Shown: positions 1 to 8,583, numbered from the stretch's first letter. The stretch: DNA of 64,000 bases from RU20A sp042610495 (GCF_042610495.1 NZ_JBHGAP010000001.1:1488001-1552000); one strand, 5' to 3'. Program-made: numbers and translations. Notes: a model not told the origin generated them from the sequence alone.

Positions 1-489
1 CAGCATGTCGGCCAGCCAGACCCCGTCCGCCGCAAACCGCGCCGCAAGGCAGCCGGGCGTGGCATCCGTCTCGGCGTGGTGCGCGGCCTTCTCCGCCACG
101 AAAGCCTGCCAGCGCGCCTTCAGCGACGGGTCCGCCAGCAGCGCGACGGTCAGCACGCGCCAGCCGGCGCCGGCAGGGGCATCCTCAAGGTCGAAGCAGA
201 CCGCGACATAGGCCCGTGAGTACCGCCCGGCCGGCACGCTGTCCGCGGCCATGGCGGCGGTAACGGCCGCGTCGAACGCGACCAGAAGCCGCTCGAACAG
301 GCCATCGATCAGCGCCGCCTTGTTTGGGAAATGATGCAGGAGCCCGCCCTTGCTGACCCCCGCAGCCGCCGCCACCGCATCCAGCGTCACGCCTGAAATG
401 CCGGCCTCGGCCGCAAGCGCGCCCGTTACGGCCAGCACCTGCTGGCGGACCTGTTCCGGCTGCTTCGATTTGCGGTGCGCGTTCGTCAT
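1..489 (-). CDS. TetR/AcrR-family transcriptional regulator (C-terminus beyond window)
   Basis: The gene reads leftwards from an ATG at 489 and is still open at base 1, so 163 codons are visible. Residues about 12-60 form a TetR DNA-binding domain: a helix rich in Ala, then a helix-turn-helix (GVTLDAVAAAAGVSKGGLLHHF) cut here at about residues 33-54, with the usual K-G-G-L-L-H-H-F-x-N-K ending. The remainder is the variable ligand-binding half. A 14-bp dyad lies 17 bases upstream of the start, which suggests autoregulation. The target genes and the ligand cannot be deduced; the regulated partner may lie outside the window. Confidence 0.85.
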   Translation of the reverse strand, partial: MTNAHRKSKQPEQVRQQVLAVTGALAAEAGISGVTLDAVAAAAGVSKGGLLHHFPNKAALIDGLFERLLVAFDAAVTAAMAADSVPAGRYSRAYVAVCFDLEDAPAGAGWRVLTVALLADPSLKARWQAFVAEKAAHHAETDATPGCLAARFAADGVWLADML

Positions 490-505
490 GCACTCTCTCT
501 AACAT

Positions 506-519
506 ACCGTCTGGACGGT
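506..519. promoter_or_regulatory. Inverted repeat, probable TetR operator
   Basis: ACCGTC-TG-GACGGT is a perfect 6-bp dyad with a 2-bp centre, 17 bases upstream of the TetR start codon. Position and symmetry fit an operator for the adjacent repressor. This is inference from layout; no -35/-10 pair is clear. Confidence 0.5.
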
Positions 520-669
520 TTGCAAGAGAGGCGCATATCCCTGCGCACGCATCGGCTGCGCGCCATTTGCCGCAGGGGGCAAGGCCTGAAGCCCGCGATG
601 AATGTCGCGAGGCGCATTGCATGCCACGGCCAGCCTGCCCTATCTGGAACCGAGAACGGGAGACGGATC

Positions 670-1062
670 ATGGCGGAAGGCGAGACCACCACGCTCTATG
701 AGGCGATCGGCGGTGACGAGGCGGTGAAGGCGCTGACGGAGCGCTTCTACGTGCTGATGGACACGCTGCCGGAAGCTGCCCGCTGCCGCGCCCTTCACCC
801 TGACGACCTCACGGGCAGCCGGGAAAAGCTCTACCTCTACCTGACGGGATGGCTGGGTGGCCCGCCCGTCTATGTCGAGCGCTACGGCCACCCCATGCTG
901 CGCCGACGCCATTTCGGCGCAGCGATCGGCCCGGTGGAGGTGGAGGAATGGCTGCTCTGCTTTGATCGCGCACTGGACGAAACCGTAGCACATCCGAAGC
1001 TTCGCGAGATCATCCGCGAGCCGATCACGCGGCTCGCCCACCATATGCGCAACACCGAGTAG
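670..1062 (+). CDS. Group II truncated haemoglobin
   Basis: A 130-residue protein of normal length for a 2-on-2 globin. Landmarks are the N-terminal LYEAIGG, the B-helix pair F26-Y27 (Tyr at B10), the GGPPVY turn at about 63-68, GHPMLRRRH with the probable proximal haem ligand H81 (F8), and a Trp in EEWLLCF typical of group II (G8). Family members bind O2 or NO and are linked to NO detoxification or redox stress. ATG 670 was chosen because it starts the conserved fold and has a purine-rich GGGAGACGG upstream. The nearby haem-uptake locus is suggestive but not proof of a shared role. Confidence 0.88.
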   Translation: MAEGETTTLYEAIGGDEAVKALTERFYVLMDTLPEAARCRALHPDDLTGSREKLYLYLTGWLGGPPVYVERYGHPMLRRRHFGAAIGPVEVEEWLLCFDRALDETVAHPKLREIIREPITRLAHHMRNTE

Positions 1063-1106
1063 ATGGCGCCGACCCGCCCGAACGCCACGACATCAAGGAA
1101 CAGAGC

Positions 1107-1484
1107 ATGACTGCCAACGCGCCCCTTCCCCTCACCCAGCGCAGTTTCGTGGCCGTGGCCGGCCTGATGGGGGCTGCCGGTGTGGCGCTCGCCGCCGCTG
1201 CCGCCCATGGGGGTGACGCCCGCGAACTCGGCGCCGCCTCGGCGATCTGCCTTGCCCATGCCCCGGCACTGCTGGCGCTCGGGCTTTCCGGCGGCCGGCT
1301 GCGGCTCGGCGCGCTGGCAGCGATCCTGCTCTTTGCCGGCGCCGGCCTGTTTTCGCTGGACATGGCCTCCCGCCACTTTTGGGGAGGCCCGGTCTTCCCG
1401 ATGGCTGCGCCCACGGGCGGCACGACGGCCATTCTCGGCTGGGTGGTGCTGGCCATCGGCGCGCTGCTGCCGCAGGGGCGGTAG
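1107..1484 (+). CDS. DUF423-family small membrane protein
   Basis: A 125-residue protein with about four hydrophobic segments (roughly 14-34, 44-60, 67-85 and 103-120). The opening segment followed by AAHG, and the late GGTTAILGWVVLA segment, match the DUF423 (YgdD-like) inner-membrane family, whose biochemical role is not established. It follows the globin by 44 bases on the same strand and could be cotranscribed. No catalytic motif is visible. Confidence 0.75.
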   Translation: MTANAPLPLTQRSFVAVAGLMGAAGVALAAAAAHGGDARELGAASAICLAHAPALLALGLSGGRLRLGALAAILLFAGAGLFSLDMASRHFWGGPVFPMAAPTGGTTAILGWVVLAIGALLPQGR

Positions 1485-1497
1485 GCCGGTAATCGGG

Positions 1498-1812
1498 CTA
1501 CGCGCCCTCAACCACCGTATAGCCCTCGAACTGCGGCGGTCCGAGATACATGGCGCGGTTGTCGCCGGCATTGCGGTGGGCGGCGCGGAAATTTTCCGAT
1601 GTCGTCCAGGCCGCGAAGGCTTCGCGGCTTGCCCAGAGCGAGTTGGAGATGAACGGCGTGTAGCCCTCATCCGCTTTCGTCTCGCCGCGCAAAAGGCGGA
1701 ACTCGATGAAGCCGGGATTCTCCGCAAGCGTCGAATCGCGGTTCTTCCAGACGGCCTCGAAGGCTTCCTCGTGGCCCGCGACGATCTTGAAGCGGTTCAT
1801 GGCAATGAACAT
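1498..1812 (-). CDS. IsdG/HmuQ-type haem-degrading monooxygenase (ABM fold)
   Basis: A 104-residue antibiotic-biosynthesis-monooxygenase fold protein. It keeps the three residues that define IsdG/IsdI haem oxygenases: N6 (AMNRF), W69 (AAWTTSENF) and H79 (RAAHR), at nearly the same spacing as N7/W67/H77 of IsdG. Such enzymes open haem and free iron in the cytoplasm; HmuQ/HmuD are rhizobial relatives. It has a strong ribosome site (GGGGGAG) five bases before the ATG and is the last gene of the tonB operon opposite hmuPSTUV, which supports haem as substrate. The triad assignment is by eye. Confidence 0.82.
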   Translation of the reverse strand: MFIAMNRFKIVAGHEEAFEAVWKNRDSTLAENPGFIEFRLLRGETKADEGYTPFISNSLWASREAFAAWTTSENFRAAHRNAGDNRAMYLGPPQFEGYTVVEGA

Positions 1813-1879
1813 GGGCTCTCCCCCGGTTTGTTTGAGGCCAAAGGATGGGCCGGACTAAGGCCCGTTACAAGACCTGCCC

Positions 1880-2122
1880 TTACGAACGCCGCGCCGATGA
1901 CGCACCGAAGAGGATGACCTGGCCGCCATCGGCGATCCTGCGGCGAAGACGCGCCCCCTCTTTACGGATGAAGGGCAGGATGAGCGCGGACGGACGTTCC
2001 GCGCCAGGCTGCGGCAGGCGCAAGAGGGCGTCGTGCAGTTCCGGCAGCATCCCCTCGCCCTGCATCTCCGCCAGCTTGTGCAGGCCGATCAGCAGATAGG
2101 GGTCGGGTCTCTCGTCGCGCAT
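1880..2122 (-). CDS. Conserved-looking small protein of unknown function
   Basis: An 80-residue protein not recognised as any family. It is charged, with no signal peptide or membrane segment and no cysteines. Reality is supported by a textbook GAGGAGG ribosome site seven bases before the ATG and by its tight place between the DUF2325 gene (18 bases upstream) and the haem monooxygenase gene. The context suggests a role in the iron/haem response. Confidence 0.65.
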   Translation of the reverse strand: MRDERPDPYLLIGLHKLAEMQGEGMLPELHDALLRLPQPGAERPSALILPFIRKEGARLRRRIADGGQVILFGASSARRS

Positions 2123-2140
2123 GCGCGTCCTCCTCGAAGA

Positions 2141-2542
2141 TCAGTTGCCGCCGGCCGTCTTGAGATCCTGCAGCGCCCGCTCCAGGCTGGACTTGCTGCC
2201 GTTGCGCAGCGGCACGAAGGCCTTGCCCCACTTCTTGCAACCGGTCTTCACCCGCAGACACGCATCATGGCTGATGCAGTCGATGGGGCAGAAGACGCAA
2301 TCGACGGAGGGCAGCACCCGGTCGATGCGCGACACCGCCTCGCGCAGCCCGCCATCATGATGGATGAGCTCGGCGCCGAAGGAACTGGCGATCTCGCGCA
2401 GATGCGCCACCTGGCAATCCCGCCCGCCGACATAGAGGAAGCTGCGGCCGGCAAGCCTGTCCCCGGACGGGGCCTGAGTGTCGATGCCGGCAGGAGCCTT
2501 CCTGTCCTGCCGCTGATCCTTCTTCCGGCGCTTGTCGGCCAT
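2141..2542 (-). CDS. DUF2325-domain protein
   Basis: A 133-residue protein with a basic N-terminal tail (1-33) and a DUF2325 domain: FLYVGGRDCQVAHLREIA, IHHDGG at about 61-66, then a cysteine cluster CVFCPIDCISHDAC and a final VPLRNGSKSSL. The CxxCPxDCxSHDAC pattern could bind metal or sense redox state; no biochemical function is established. It is the third gene of the minus-strand operon starting with the exported protein and tonB, although a 220-bp gap with an iron-box-like site lies before it, so it may also have its own promoter. Confidence 0.82.
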   Translation of the reverse strand: MADKRRKKDQRQDRKAPAGIDTQAPSGDRLAGRSFLYVGGRDCQVAHLREIASSFGAELIHHDGGLREAVSRIDRVLPSVDCVFCPIDCISHDACLRVKTGCKKWGKAFVPLRNGSKSSLERALQDLKTAGGN

Positions 2543-2658
2543 GTCGATTGTCCCTCGCTGGCACCGCCTCGGGCGGCCTGTCTCACATCGAATCCGCCCC
2601 GCGGCGGCTGGAATGCGGCGACCCTACAAAACATGACAAAAGCAGTAAAGTATAATCT

Positions 2659-2673
2659 TGACGATAAAACTCA
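2659..2673. promoter_or_regulatory. Possible RirA iron-responsive (IRO) box
   Basis: TGA-N9-TCA (TGACGATAAAACTCA) lies in the AT-rich 220-bp gap upstream of the DUF2325 gene. TGA-N9-TCA is the core reported for rhizobial iron-responsive operators. A similar but imperfect TGA-N9-TCC is at 4285-4299 before hmuP. The motif is short, so chance occurrence is a real possibility. Confidence 0.35.
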
Positions 2674-2762
2674 TATTTTCATCGCAGGAAGAAAATATTG
2701 CAAAACCAATGGGCGTCGCCCTGCCGGAGCAGAAGTCAACGCCCGGAGACCGTCCGCAGACC

Positions 2763-3782
2763 TCAGCGGGAAAAGCCGAGTGGAATGGTGAAGGCCCAGC
2801 TGTCACGCCCCGCGCCCTCCGGGATCTTCGGGAAAGGAGCGGCCCGGCGCACGGCCTCAAGCGCCGCTTCGTCGAGGATGGGCGAGCCGGTGCTGCGGGC
2901 GAGCGCGATGCTCGCCACCTGCCCGTCGGCCCGCACCGTGAAGCGCACCTGCGCGTCACCCTTGATGCCGCCGCGACGGGCTTCCGACGGGTAGCGCAGC
3001 GCCCGGGTCAGCCTGGCGCGGACTTTGCCGGGATAGTTGGAGACCGCCGCATTGCCGGCCGCCTGCGGGCGCTGGCTGCGTGCGGCCTCGCCACCCTCGT
3101 TGGCCTTCGCCTGCTGCTGGCCATCCGTCACCCCCCGCACCTTCGTTTCGGCCGCCTTGCCCTCGTCACCGGCCTGTTGACGCTCGGCAACCTTGCGCGG
3201 CGGCTCCTTCTTCTCGACCTTTCTCTTCTCGGTCTTCTTCGGCGCGGGCTTTTCCATGACCGTCGCGGGTTCCGGCCGCGGCAGGGGCGTCACCACGTCG
3301 GCGAGGTCCGGCATCAGCTCTTCGGAGGGCTGGAGCGAAGCAGTCACCAGCGGATCGTCAGCCGTTACCGGCGGCTCTGCCCCGGCGGGCAGAACCACAT
3401 CCGCCGCAACGGGCGGCGCACTCTCGGAAGGCGCAACCTCGCTCACCTCGGGTGTGATATCGGGCGTGAGGGCGGGCGTGAGATCGGCGGAAGGCTCCGC
3501 TGGCGTTTCCGGCTGGAGGGCTGCGACCTCCTCAGGCGGCGTCTCTTCCGGCTGCACCGCGCTCGGGGTCACCGCATCGGCCGCCGCGCCGGCCTGCAAG
3601 GTCTCCTCGAAGGCATTGCCGAGAACGGCGATCTCCATCGGCTCGCCGCCGGCCACCTGTGCCTCCTCCGGTCCCGCCTGCATGAGATAAGCCGCTGCGC
3701 CCGCATGCGCCGCGAGCGAAAAGGCAACCGCCAGACCCCATTTCAACATCGTCTTCATGCGTCTCGTCCCGTCGGCCTTCAT
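2763..3782 (-). CDS. tonB: TonB energy-transducing protein
   Basis: A 339-residue protein with the three-part TonB layout. An N-terminal membrane anchor (about 13-34) carries the S-x3-H pair (S22, H26) typical of TonB. A long Pro/Glu/Lys-rich periplasmic spacer follows (about 60-235). The C-terminal TonB domain (about 250-339) has YPSEARRGGIKGDAQVRFTV and ends in LGFSR. It passes proton-motive energy from ExbBD to outer-membrane haem or siderophore receptors; neither ExbBD nor a receptor gene is in this window. M9 at 3758 is an equally possible start. Its place beside hmuPSTUV points to haem uptake. Confidence 0.92.
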   Translation of the reverse strand: MKADGTRRMKTMLKWGLAVAFSLAAHAGAAAYLMQAGPEEAQVAGGEPMEIAVLGNAFEETLQAGAAADAVTPSAVQPEETPPEEVAALQPETPAEPSADLTPALTPDITPEVSEVAPSESAPPVAADVVLPAGAEPPVTADDPLVTASLQPSEELMPDLADVVTPLPRPEPATVMEKPAPKKTEKRKVEKKEPPRKVAERQQAGDEGKAAETKVRGVTDGQQQAKANEGGEAARSQRPQAAGNAAVSNYPGKVRARLTRALRYPSEARRGGIKGDAQVRFTVRADGQVASIALARSTGSPILDEAALEAVRRAAPFPKIPEGAGRDSWAFTIPLGFSR

Positions 3783-3805
3783 GACCGCCTGTTCGCGAAC
3801 CCGTC

Positions 3806-4258
3806 TCAGCCCTTCAGCGTCACGCCATCGGCTTTCGACCCCGCCTTCAGCCCGCGCATGCAGGCATCCGCGGCGATACCCTCACCCGTGCAAGAGGGGC
3901 TGTCGTTGATGAGCAGGCTGCCAAGATCCTCGCAGCGCGTGCCGGCCAGATCGAACTGCCGCACCTTGGTCTTGCCGCTCGGCAAATCCCGGAAATCCAG
4001 CACTGCCATCCGCTCGACCAGGCCCTTGCGATCAAAGAGCACGACTTCGAACGAGGCCTTGTCGAGGGACTGCGACAGGCCGTTTTCGGCGACAAAGGTC
4101 AGTTTGCAGCCCTTCTGCGAGGCCGCGAGATCGTTGAGCTCGATGGAGAGCGACGGGGCCGCGGCCCTTGGCGCGGCCTCCTGCGCAACAGCCGGGAGCG
4201 CGACGCAACACACGCCCAGAAGTACCGTCCAAATCCGCCTGCCTGCCACGCTCGCCAT
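3806..4258 (-). CDS. Exported protein of unknown function in the haem locus
   Basis: A 150-residue protein with a signal peptide (residues 1 to about 25, ending AVAQE). The mature part has four Cys residues (GCKLTF, TRCEDL, PSCTGE, DACMRG), probably two disulphides, and no recognised domain. It is the first gene of the minus-strand operon and is separated from the divergent hmuP by only 63 bp, so the two operons share a control region. A periplasmic helper in haem or iron handling is a guess from context. Confidence 0.75.
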   Translation of the reverse strand: MASVAGRRIWTVLLGVCCVALPAVAQEAAPRAAAPSLSIELNDLAASQKGCKLTFVAENGLSQSLDKASFEVVLFDRKGLVERMAVLDFRDLPSGKTKVRQFDLAGTRCEDLGSLLINDSPSCTGEGIAADACMRGLKAGSKADGVTLKG

Positions 4259-4321
4259 GCCTGCCGCTCCACCACAATAAAACTTGAATGTAAAAATCCG
4301 GTATTGCAGTCATAGAAAAAG

Positions 4322-4573
4322 ATGAGTTATGCAGTCAAGAAAGAAAGCGACTGTTGCGCGCCTGAGATGGCCGCGCCGAAGGGGCAGACGAGCGTGATCG
4401 CCGACACCATCCGAACCGAATCGACCACCGCCGCCGCGCCGGCGCGCGATGCGCCCGCCGTGCTGGAGAGCCGCGACCTCTTTGCCGGCCGCACCGAAAT
4501 CCTGATCCGCCATGACGGAGCGCTCTACCGCATGAAGATTACCCGCCAGAACAAGCTCATTCTCAACAAATAG
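4322..4573 (+). CDS. hmuP: Haemin uptake protein HmuP
   Basis: An 83-residue protein. The C-terminal 40 residues (LESRDLFAGRTEILIRHDG then YRMKITRQNKLILNK) are the HemP/HmuP signature. In rhizobia HmuP is needed for haem-receptor expression and acts with Irr as a coactivator. It carries a longer N-terminal extension with C11-C12 than the minimal family members. It opens the hmuPSTUV operon, eight bases ahead of hmuS. Confidence 0.93.
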   Translation: MSYAVKKESDCCAPEMAAPKGQTSVIADTIRTESTTAAAPARDAPAVLESRDLFAGRTEILIRHDGALYRMKITRQNKLILNK

Positions 4574-4581
4574 GCCTGACC

Positions 4582-5628
4582 ATGATTGACCGTCGCCCGA
4601 CCCCCGCCGAAATCCGCGCCTTCCGCGCCGAAAACCCGAAGATGCGCGAGCGCGATGCGGCCGAACGCCTCGGCGTCAGCGAAGCCGCGCTTGTCGCGGC
4701 CGAATGCGGCCTCTCGGTCGTGCGGATCGACGCCGACGCCAACCGCTTCCTCGCCCGCGTCGGCGAACTCGGCGAGGTCATGGCGCTGACCCGCAACGAC
4801 AGCGCCGTGCATGAGAAGATCGGCCCCTTTGAAAAGGTCCAGGCCGGCAAGCAGGCTACGCTGGTGCTCGGCAGCGAGATCGACCTGCGCATCTTCCCGT
4901 CCGCCTGGGCGCACGGCTTTGGGGTGACGAAGACGGATGGCGACACGGTCCGCCGCAGCTTCCAGTTCTTCGACCGCGCGGGCACCGCCGTTCACAAGGT
5001 GCACATGCGCCCCGCCTCGAACCTCGACGCCTACGCTGCGATCCTCGAGGATCTCAGACTTGACGACCAGTCGCAGACCTTCACGGAAGAAGCGCTTCCC
5101 GCCGACATGCCGACCGGCGACGTGGATGCGCTGGAACTGCGCGACCGCTGGAGCCGCATGACGGACACGCACCAGTTCCACGGAATGCTGCGCAGTCTCA
5201 ACGTCTCGCGCCGCGATGCCCTTCACCATGCCGGTGACGACTATGCCGAGGCGCTGGAGCCCGCAGCCGTGGAGGCCATGTTCCGCGGTGCTGCAACTGC
5301 GGACCTGCCGCTGATGTGCTTCGTCGGCAATCGCGGGGTGATCCAGATCCATTCCGGCCCGGTCGCCAATGTCCAGACCATGGGCCCCTGGCTGAATGTC
5401 ATGGACCCGACCTTCCACCTGCATCTGCGCACCGATCACATCGCGGAAGCATGGCTCGTGCGCAAGCCGACCAGCGACGGCCACGTGACATCCGTGGAAG
5501 TGCTGGATGCGCGCGGCGAGCTGATCATCCAGTTCTTCGGCAAGCGCAAGGAAGGCAAGATGGAACGCGACGACTGGCGCGCGCTGGCCGAAGCGCTGCC
5601 GCGCCTGAGCCAGACCGCGGCAGCCTGA
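4582..5628 (+). CDS. hmuS: Haemin-degrading/trafficking factor HmuS
   Basis: A 348-residue protein of the HemS/ChuS/HmuS family, with two similar halves as in the known structures. The start PTPAEIRAFRAENPKMRERDAAERLGVSEA is typical (shown here in part), and the probable haem ligand is H197 in TDTHQFHGML. Family members take haem from the ABC importer and either deliver or break it down. It sits between hmuP and hmuT. Together with the IsdG-type enzyme at 1498-1812 the locus has two possible routes for releasing haem iron. Confidence 0.93.
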   Translation: MIDRRPTPAEIRAFRAENPKMRERDAAERLGVSEAALVAAECGLSVVRIDADANRFLARVGELGEVMALTRNDSAVHEKIGPFEKVQAGKQATLVLGSEIDLRIFPSAWAHGFGVTKTDGDTVRRSFQFFDRAGTAVHKVHMRPASNLDAYAAILEDLRLDDQSQTFTEEALPADMPTGDVDALELRDRWSRMTDTHQFHGMLRSLNVSRRDALHHAGDDYAEALEPAAVEAMFRGAATADLPLMCFVGNRGVIQIHSGPVANVQTMGPWLNVMDPTFHLHLRTDHIAEAWLVRKPTSDGHVTSVEVLDARGELIIQFFGKRKEGKMERDDWRALAEALPRLSQTAAA

Positions 5629-5745
5629 TCCACAGGCCGCGCCAGAACGTTCCCGGTCGCCGATGTCAGGCGGGGCTTGTACCCCGCCCGGCAGCGCCAT
5701 GCGCAACCGGCGCACCGTCCTTCCCTGCCGACGAGGAATTTCACC

Positions 5746-6648
5746 ATGACCTTCCCCTTTCCGCCAACGAAGCGGCTTGTCCAGGCGCTTGTGGGTCTCA
5801 CCCTTCTCGCCGCCGCGCCAGCGATTGCCGAGGAGGTCAAGCCGGCCGACACGGCCCGTCTCGTCTCCATCGGCGGCGCGGTCACCGAGATCGTCTATGC
5901 GCTCGGCGAGGAAAAGCGGCTCGTCGGCCGCGATTCGACCAGCATCTACCCGCCCGCCGCTGCCGGGATCGCCGATGTCGGCTACATGCGCCAGCTTTCG
6001 GCCGAGGGTGTGCTGGCCACGAACCCGACCGCCATTCTCGCCGTCGAGGGCAGCGGCCCGCCGGAAGCGCTCGCCACGCTGGAAAAATCCGGCATTGCCT
6101 TCCTGACGGTACCCGAAACCTTCGACGCCCATGGGATTGCCGGCAAGGTCCGCGCCATCGGCCGCTTCCTCGGCGTCGATGCCAAGGCCGAAACGCTGGC
6201 AGCCTCCGTCGAAGCCGATGTCACGCAGGCCGCTTCCAAGGCCGCGCAGCGACCGGAAAGCGAGCGCCGGCGCGTGCTCTTCATCCTCAGCACCCAGGGC
6301 GGCCGCATCATGGCCTCCGGCACCGGCACGGCCGCCGATGCGATCATCCGGCTTGCCGGCGCGGCGAATGCGACGCCCGGATTTCCCGGCTACAAGCCGC
6401 TGTCGGACGAGGCCATCATCACCGCAAGGCCCGACGTCATTCTGATGATGGATCGCGGCGGCGATCATGGCGCCGCAGACGGCGACCTCCTCGCCCACCC
6501 CGCAATCCGGCTGACACCGGCCGGCGAGCACAAGGCGATCATCCGGATGGATGGCCTGCATCTCCTGGGCTTTGGTCCGCGCACGGCCAGCGCCGTGAAA
6601 GAGCTGAACGCCGCGATCTACGAGGCCAAGCCCCATGTCGCACAGTGA
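5746..6648 (+). CDS. hmuT: Haem ABC transporter periplasmic binding protein HmuT
   Basis: A 300-residue class III solute-binding protein. The ATG at 5746 follows a GAGGAA ribosome site and gives a clean signal peptide (about 1-28). The mature part begins VSIGGAVTEIVYALGEEKRL-like and keeps the RDSTSIYPP and GYMRQLSAEG blocks of haem-binding HmuT proteins. It hands haem to HmuUV. Its 3' end overlaps hmuU by 14 bases, a sign of translational coupling. Confidence 0.92.
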   Translation: MTFPFPPTKRLVQALVGLTLLAAAPAIAEEVKPADTARLVSIGGAVTEIVYALGEEKRLVGRDSTSIYPPAAAGIADVGYMRQLSAEGVLATNPTAILAVEGSGPPEALATLEKSGIAFLTVPETFDAHGIAGKVRAIGRFLGVDAKAETLAASVEADVTQAASKAAQRPESERRRVLFILSTQGGRIMASGTGTAADAIIRLAGAANATPGFPGYKPLSDEAIITARPDVILMMDRGGDHGAADGDLLAHPAIRLTPAGEHKAIIRMDGLHLLGFGPRTASAVKELNAAIYEAKPHVAQ

Positions 6649-7774
6649 TCTGCGGGATCTCGGGCCGGAGCGCGCGGAGATGATGCCGTCGCGTGGGCTT
6701 TCCGCCGCTTTCGCCGCCTGGCGGCACGGCGACCGCTCAGGCCTCGCCACGCTCGTCATCCTGGCCCTTCTTGCCACCACCGCCACCATGTTTACGGTCT
6801 CGATCACGGTCGGTGCGTCGGATGCCTCCGTCGCCGGCCTTCTCGCCTCGGTGTTGGGCGGTGACGCGGCCGGCGGCGCGCTGTCGGCGCGCGACCGCAT
6901 CATCATCCTCGACATCCGCCTGCCGCGTGCCCTGCTTGGCCTGATGATCGGCGCCTCGCTTGCGGTCTCAGGCGTCGTGCTGCAGGGCCTGTTCCGCAAT
7001 CCGCTGGCCGATCCCGGTCTGGTCGGCGTCTCCGCCGGCGCCAGCCTCGGCGCGGTCGGCGTCATCGTGCTCGGCGGCACGGCGCTGGCGCCCCTGTTCG
7101 CGCTTGGCGGTATCTACACCCTGCCGCTCGCCGCCTTCCTGGGCGGCCTCGCCACCACCTTCCTGCTCTATCGCATCGCCACGCGCGGCGGGCAAACCTC
7201 GGTCGCAACCCTGCTGCTCGCCGGCATCGCGCTTGCAGCCCTGACCGGCGCCGTCACCGGCATCCTCGTCTCCATGGCGGATGACAAGCAATTGCGCGAC
7301 CTGACCTTCTGGGGCCTCGGCTCTCTCTCCGGCGCCACCTGGACCAAGGTCGTCGCTATCGCGCCGATCATCCTCGTCTCGCTCACGGTCATCCCCATCC
7401 TCGCCCGCGGCCTGAACGCCATCACGCTCGGCGAAGCCGCGGCCTTCCACATGGGCATTCCCGTCGAGCGGCTGAAGCGCACCGCCATCATCGCGGTCGC
7501 GGCCGCCACCGGGGCCTCCGTCGCCGTCAGCGGCGGCATCGGCTTCGTCGGCATTGTCGTGCCGCATCTGCTGCGCCTCGTCATCGGTCCGGACCATCGC
7601 ACGCTTCTGCCGGCCTCCGCGCTTCTCGGCGGCACGCTCCTGATGTTTGCCGACATGATCGCCCGCACCATCGTGGCCCCGGCCGAACTGCCGATCGGCA
7701 TCATCACCGCGCTCGTCGGCGGCCCTTTCTTCCTCTGGCTCCTGCTCAAGGGCCGCACCCAGCTCGGACTGTGA
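6635..7774 (+). CDS. hmuU: Haem ABC transporter permease HmuU
   Basis: A 379-residue FecCD-family permease with about ten membrane segments. Diagnostic blocks are RLPRALLGLMIGASLAVSG, LQGLFRNPLADPGLVGVSAG and, near the end, GGIGFVGIVVPHLLRLVIGPDHR (each given in part). It forms the inner-membrane channel of the haem importer. It overlaps hmuT and is six bases ahead of hmuV. Confidence 0.93.
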   Translation: MSHSDLRDLGPERAEMMPSRGLSAAFAAWRHGDRSGLATLVILALLATTATMFTVSITVGASDASVAGLLASVLGGDAAGGALSARDRIIILDIRLPRALLGLMIGASLAVSGVVLQGLFRNPLADPGLVGVSAGASLGAVGVIVLGGTALAPLFALGGIYTLPLAAFLGGLATTFLLYRIATRGGQTSVATLLLAGIALAALTGAVTGILVSMADDKQLRDLTFWGLGSLSGATWTKVVAIAPIILVSLTVIPILARGLNAITLGEAAAFHMGIPVERLKRTAIIAVAAATGASVAVSGGIGFVGIVVPHLLRLVIGPDHRTLLPASALLGGTLLMFADMIARTIVAPAELPIGIITALVGGPFFLWLLLKGRTQLGL

Positions 7775-7780
7775 CCGGCC

Positions 7781-8575
7781 ATGACGCTCGAAGCCCGCGA
7801 CCTCAGCCTCTTCCTTGGAAAGAAACACGTGCTCGACGGCGTCAGCTTCACCGCCCGCGCCGGCGCGCTCACCGCCATTGTCGGCCCGAACGGCTGCGGC
7901 AAGACGACGACGCTGAAGGTCGTCTCCGGCGAGATCCGCAGGGCCGGCAGCGTCCGCCTGTTCGGCCGCGCGCTGGAAAGCTTCAGGCCATGGGAGCTGG
8001 CCCTCAGGCGCGGCGTGCTCGCCCAGCACACCGTCATCGCCTTTCCCTTCACCGTGCGCGAGATTGTCGGCATGGGCGTCACGGCCGGCACCGGCGCGGT
8101 GTCGCCGGAGGCCGAACGGCACGCCATCGACCGCGCACTGGAGGCCGTCGATCTCGCGGGCTTTGCCGGCCGGTTCTACCAGGAGCTTTCCGGCGGCGAG
8201 CAGCAGCGCGTGCAGCTCGCCCGCGTTCTCTGCCAGGTCGCGGAGCCGGTGAAACACGGCGAGCCCGCCTTCCTGCTGCTCGACGAACCCGTCTCCAGCC
8301 TCGATATCCGCCACCAGCTGTCGATCATGAGGCTTGCCCGCCGCTTTGCCGATGCCGGCGGCGGCGTCATCGCCATCCTGCATGACCTCAACCTCACGGC
8401 CATGTTCGCCGATCACGTCGTCATGATGCGCGCCGGCCGTGTCGAGACATCGGGCCCGCCAGCCGACGTCTTGACCGACGAGACCATGCGGACCGTCTTC
8501 GGCTGCCCGATGCAGGTTGGCGTATCGCCCCCCGCCGGCATGCCCTTTATTCTGCCCCAGACTGCCCTCCATTAG
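7781..8575 (+). CDS. hmuV: Haem ABC transporter ATP-binding protein HmuV
   Basis: A 264-residue ABC ATPase. Walker A is GPNGCGKTT (about 38-46), the signature is LSGGEQQRVQLARVL, and Walker B is FLLLDEP with a following H-loop (ILHDLNL). The length and the extended AEPVKHGEPAF insert before Walker B are usual for HmuV. It is the last gene of hmuPSTUV and energises HmuU. Confidence 0.93.
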   Translation: MTLEARDLSLFLGKKHVLDGVSFTARAGALTAIVGPNGCGKTTTLKVVSGEIRRAGSVRLFGRALESFRPWELALRRGVLAQHTVIAFPFTVREIVGMGVTAGTGAVSPEAERHAIDRALEAVDLAGFAGRFYQELSGGEQQRVQLARVLCQVAEPVKHGEPAFLLLDEPVSSLDIRHQLSIMRLARRFADAGGGVIAILHDLNLTAMFADHVVMMRAGRVETSGPPADVLTDETMRTVFGCPMQVGVSPPAGMPFILPQTALH

Positions 8576-8583
8576 AAAAGTCG

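Noticed and set aside
2658..4280. Plus-strand frame opposite tonB and the exported protein
   Set aside because: TonB domain structure on the minus strand is clear; this frame has no features.
4525..7080. Long minus-strand frame opposite hmuS-hmuT-hmuU
   Set aside because: Antisense shadow of three clear haem genes, with no start signal or domain.
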